Both the position numbers and the translations under genes were made by a program. A DNA stretch of 32,513 nucleotides from SVTX01 sp045588675 (lineage in GTDB: Bacteria > Bacillota > Clostridia > Oscillospirales > CAG-272), in contig JAZNER010000064.1 in NCBI GenBank assembly GCA_045588675.1, forward strand, positions 1 through 32,513, given 5' to 3'. Shown here in pieces: positions 31,101 through 32,513 of the stretch (the first letter of the stretch is position 1; each line of letters opens with the position of its first letter). The notes beneath the pieces were generated by a model that did no database searches, had not been told where the DNA came from, and saw only the letters and a list, made by a program, of their open reading frames with translations.

Positions 31101-32401
31101 AAGTTATGAGCAACAACAGCTGTGTGATTGTCTGTCTTTGTTGCAGCCTGATAGCCATTGATTGCGTTACTATCTACATCACAAAGAGGATTAGAGCACT
31201 TATAGTTTGTGTATCCTTCTGTTGTGCAAGTCGCCTTTACAGGATTACCGGATGTTGCCCAAGTATGCTTAATAGCAGCAGTCTGGAGCGTCTCGGATTT
31301 GAAAGTACACTTGCTACAAGTGATTACAACATAAACATCACCTGAGCAATATTCGTCATCATTAGCATCCGCTTTTCTTGTTCCATACACATAAGTGTGT
31401 TCGGTAGCAGGCTTTACTGCCTTAACATACTCTTTACAATCTTCACACTTAATTACCTGGAAACCATCCTCTGTGCAAGTAGGCGCCTTTGACAAGGAAC
31501 TAACTGTTGTATAGCCAAGAGACTGGAGCTTGGAGTTAAGTGTTTCAATAGCAGTCATTGTGCCTTCATTCCAAATGTGTGCATTGTAGTTAGGGTTAGG
31601 AATAGCTGTTTCTTCATCTATCCATTCGCACTTGGGACATTCTTTCCATGATACATACTTATCGCAAGGATTACCATATTGAGTAGTCCAGCTATCAGAA
31701 TTGTGGTCAACTACGCCCTTAGCGATCTCAGAATAATCGCAGTTCTCGCAAGTTACCTTAACTTCACCGGGAATGCACTTGGAATCGTCCTGAGCCTTCA
31801 ATACTTCGTAAACGAATGCGTGGCCAATAGCCTCATAGCCCTCGCCTGTCAAATATTCCTTCTCTGCAAGCTTTTGAGCGTCTTCAGCGTCAACGGGTAA
31901 GGCATACTTATCGTAATTGTAGCCATCCTTTTCAGCAGCCTTAACGAGCTCTTCACCTGTCTTGCCACAACGGTTACACATCTTGTATGTATATGCACCA
32001 ACTTCGCATGTTGCTGCTACAGGAATGTTAGCCCATTCGTGACCAAGTCTTGTGGAATCCTTAACAACTTCGCGCTTGCTGTCTTCGGGCTCATAGCCAC
32101 AAACAGAACAAGCCTTACCAGCTGTGTAAGCAGGGTTAAGACAATCTGCCTCAGTTGCAGGAAGCTCAACGATTGTGTGCTCCGCCAACTTAGGAAGAAT
32201 ATCATCCTTATAAACTACGCTACACTCAGCACATTTATAGTTTGTGTAGCCCAAGGTGTTACAAGTAGGAGCAACAGGCTCGCCAACTTGTTCGCCCTTT
32301 GTGTGGGTGTGAGCAGCAGAAATTGTAATTGCGCCAAACACACCAACGAGCATTGTGAGTGCCATCACGAGGGAAAGCACTTTAATCAACTTGTTTTTCA
32401 T
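28196..32401 (-). CDS. Giant secreted Cys-repeat protein with cohesin-like and dockerin-like C-terminus
   Basis: 1401 residues from the ATG at 32401 (MKNKLIKVLSLVMALTML), which has GGAGG upstream; an open frame extends to 32500 without an SD. Signal peptide about 1-29. Residues 40-1118 hold about 21 units of the pattern TC-x9/10-C-x2-C...LGH (first: C47, C57, C60; second: C87, C98, C101; last pair C1106/C1109). Some units are degenerate, with C-x4-C or C-x-C. A cohesin-like beta domain spans about 1119-1226. The end (1274-1401) has three calcium-loop motifs: D1275-D1286, D1304-D1315 and D1352-D1363. No catalytic domain is visible and there is no membrane anchor. Composition is acidic and typical of secreted proteins. 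Confidence 0.88.
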   Translation of the reverse strand: MKNKLIKVLSLVMALTMLVGVFGAITISAAHTHTKGEQVGEPVAPTCNTLGYTNYKCAECSVVYKDDILPKLAEHTIVELPATEADCLNPAYTAGKACSVCGYEPEDSKREVVKDSTRLGHEWANIPVAATCEVGAYTYKMCNRCGKTGEELVKAAEKDGYNYDKYALPVDAEDAQKLAEKEYLTGEGYEAIGHAFVYEVLKAQDDSKCIPGEVKVTCENCDYSEIAKGVVDHNSDSWTTQYGNPCDKYVSWKECPKCEWIDEETAIPNPNYNAHIWNEGTMTAIETLNSKLQSLGYTTVSSLSKAPTCTEDGFQVIKCEDCKEYVKAVKPATEHTYVYGTRKADANDDEYCSGDVYVVITCSKCTFKSETLQTAAIKHTWATSGNPVKATCTTEGYTNYKCSNPLCDVDSNAINGYQAATKTDNHTAVVAHNFDNVITVYAYDEDDDSYLTAPAAGTTQCQNGIYKIKICKDCGFVEVVETVTEPTECKMSNIVLGPDAGLKHQVATCNEWAYDYYYCTVCGTKDATKYNYEYDPEDTDANNAKKLDPSNHAGVKAEYKLSELDSLDAFVSVYPTCTATGSADVKCVCGVIVDGLKIKALGHTDGLVYHNHEDGKDCTDKCVDYTAKAATCLAVGSKGDGKVCTVCGVTTKANTVLPVDTKLSGHQQAVNNYNAENGTSLAIQNKLTVPAKCFEDGYTKDYCPVCLKTFTGTTTAAPMRHAEESLWVKEDAFVAPTCEKAGSHKFSYCPTCEEVTRVYVDGCTFDGCTPESHVKNIINNVAKIEKLGHDWKDVKAVAETCTTPGTRAHKVCKTEGCGAFSYGGKTYNVGDEGYDTELVIPAHTPVPYVVTADEAFPATCTKNGLKEGSYACKICNKDDYTILAYHTWKYVTVNDTDDYDCTKPVYQVKYCTVVGCEAWEIVSYTPAAELGHNYTQQWLKHEVDENDCGAKYYEYRACSHTDCKSELIKEGSEKVNPHYYYELGEKVVISLACTEIAKFDGVKCADCGFEVIADDKKAAEAIEAGEDILAPVHNRGEVTHVDATCTTDGYHIDACLDCGKVFDNYTIPMFNHKVETPTGDMIDAVKTEIIKVDPADGVDGYHKFLCKLCNEEVTVVIPFGLQLEIVPAQNVAVHNGQLVLNVNLTSTGYEFNSIEFAIPMTQGLELVGYELKYAFDALDAVSVEVNTNEYYTTVRVYVANVVDGAKNVAVEGKDVTLVTLTYDVLPSAIPSEREPMAGINPDFSKRVNAKGELVTIDSLTPDDKADKFVITYAGDADGSMKLDTGDSIAILTAMYENTYNANIDFNKDGKVTMADHVAFAKYTTSLKTALDYCALLGIDVEAAVNDYSLRYDLNFDRAKDEFDYAILLDAVVKKLSRTNTFAGSLEDIIDAEAVSLSGIIR
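29070..32284 (-). repeat. Tandem protein repeats, about 21 zinc-ribbon-like Cys units
   Basis: At the protein level the repeats share a lead Cys (ATCT..GY), a C-x2-C about ten residues later, and a conserved GH or H before the next unit. At DNA level they have diverged and are not simple tandem repeats, so the array is old. Four more units lie in the neighbouring cohesin gene. Three Cys plus one His per unit fits zinc binding, but disulfide bonding outside the cell is also possible. Confidence 0.7.
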
Positions 32402-32437
32402 TTTTCCTCCATCAAAAAAATGTTTTTTAAGTATTTG

Positions 32438-32478
32438 GATTTTCGGGGCAAACCCATAAGCCCTATATTCGGAAAATC
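32438..32478 (-). promoter_or_regulatory. Leader hairpin before the giant gene
   Basis: GATTTTC pairs with GAAAATC (32478-32472 with 32444-32438), and inside it GGGC pairs with GCCC (32463-32460 with 32449-32446) around a 10-base loop. It lies about 37 bases before the start codon. No U-run follows, so it is not a terminator. It could be part of a longer leader that begins beyond the window edge. Confidence 0.4.
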
Positions 32479-32513
32479 TCAACCCAGAACCCCCGAGCAT
32501 TTGTGTGTGAAAC

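Noticed and set aside
28196..32401. CRISPR-like or DNA tandem repeat array
   Set aside because: The repeats are only clear in protein; DNA units differ in length and sequence, and there are no constant repeats with spacers.

Overview
The window comes from a Bacillota genome, most likely an anaerobic Clostridia of the Oscillospirales/Ruminococcaceae type. The evidence is a Gram-positive style S10-spc-alpha ribosomal cluster, Cys4 (type Z) S14, the L10 leader, single-chain GlyQS, TepA, PduL, strong AGGAGG ribosome binding sites, and a cohesin/dockerin gene pair. The taxonomic call is inference from gene content.

Layout. Positions 1-170 hold palindromes that may be a remnant of an IS200/IS605-like end, then a terminator. 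mgtE (minus strand) follows. From 1731 to 18015 runs one long minus-strand ribosomal operon: rpsJ-rplC-rplD-rplW-rplB-rpsS-rplV-rpsC-rplP-rpmC-rpsQ-rplN-rplX-rplE-rpsN-rpsH-rplF-rplR-rpsE-rpmD-rplO-secY-adk-map-infA-rpmJ-rpsM-rpsK-rpsD-rpoA-rplQ. It is read from a textbook promoter at 17987-18015 through a leader of about 310 nt and ends at a hairpin terminator at 1731-1763. The packing is tight except for a few structured spacers (before rpoA, rpsH and rplC) that could bind ribosomal proteins. Two proteins are unusual: L6 carries extra loops and S3 carries an Arg-rich tail.

The right half holds small separate units. There is an 8-TM protein with a compact YafY-like regulator (plus). rplJ-rplL (plus) has a classic L10 leader and attenuator. 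glyQS and an orphan 83-aa gene are on minus. A tRNA-Leu(GAG) is followed by a perfect hairpin and a decayed copy of its 3' end. tepA is on minus. A plus-strand operon contains pduL, a NifU-like protein and a GGGtGRT-family protein.

The last 5.4 kb is the most unusual part. It is a two-gene minus-strand operon for exported proteins. The first gene encodes a 1401-residue secreted protein with about 21 Cys-x2-Cys repeats, a cohesin-like domain and a dockerin-like end with three calcium-loop motifs. The second gene, 11 bp downstream, encodes a 365-residue protein with a signal peptide, a cohesin domain, four of the same Cys repeats and a C-terminal membrane anchor. This looks like a cell-surface scaffold made from cohesin, dockerin and metal- or disulfide-stabilised repeats, with no catalytic domain visible.
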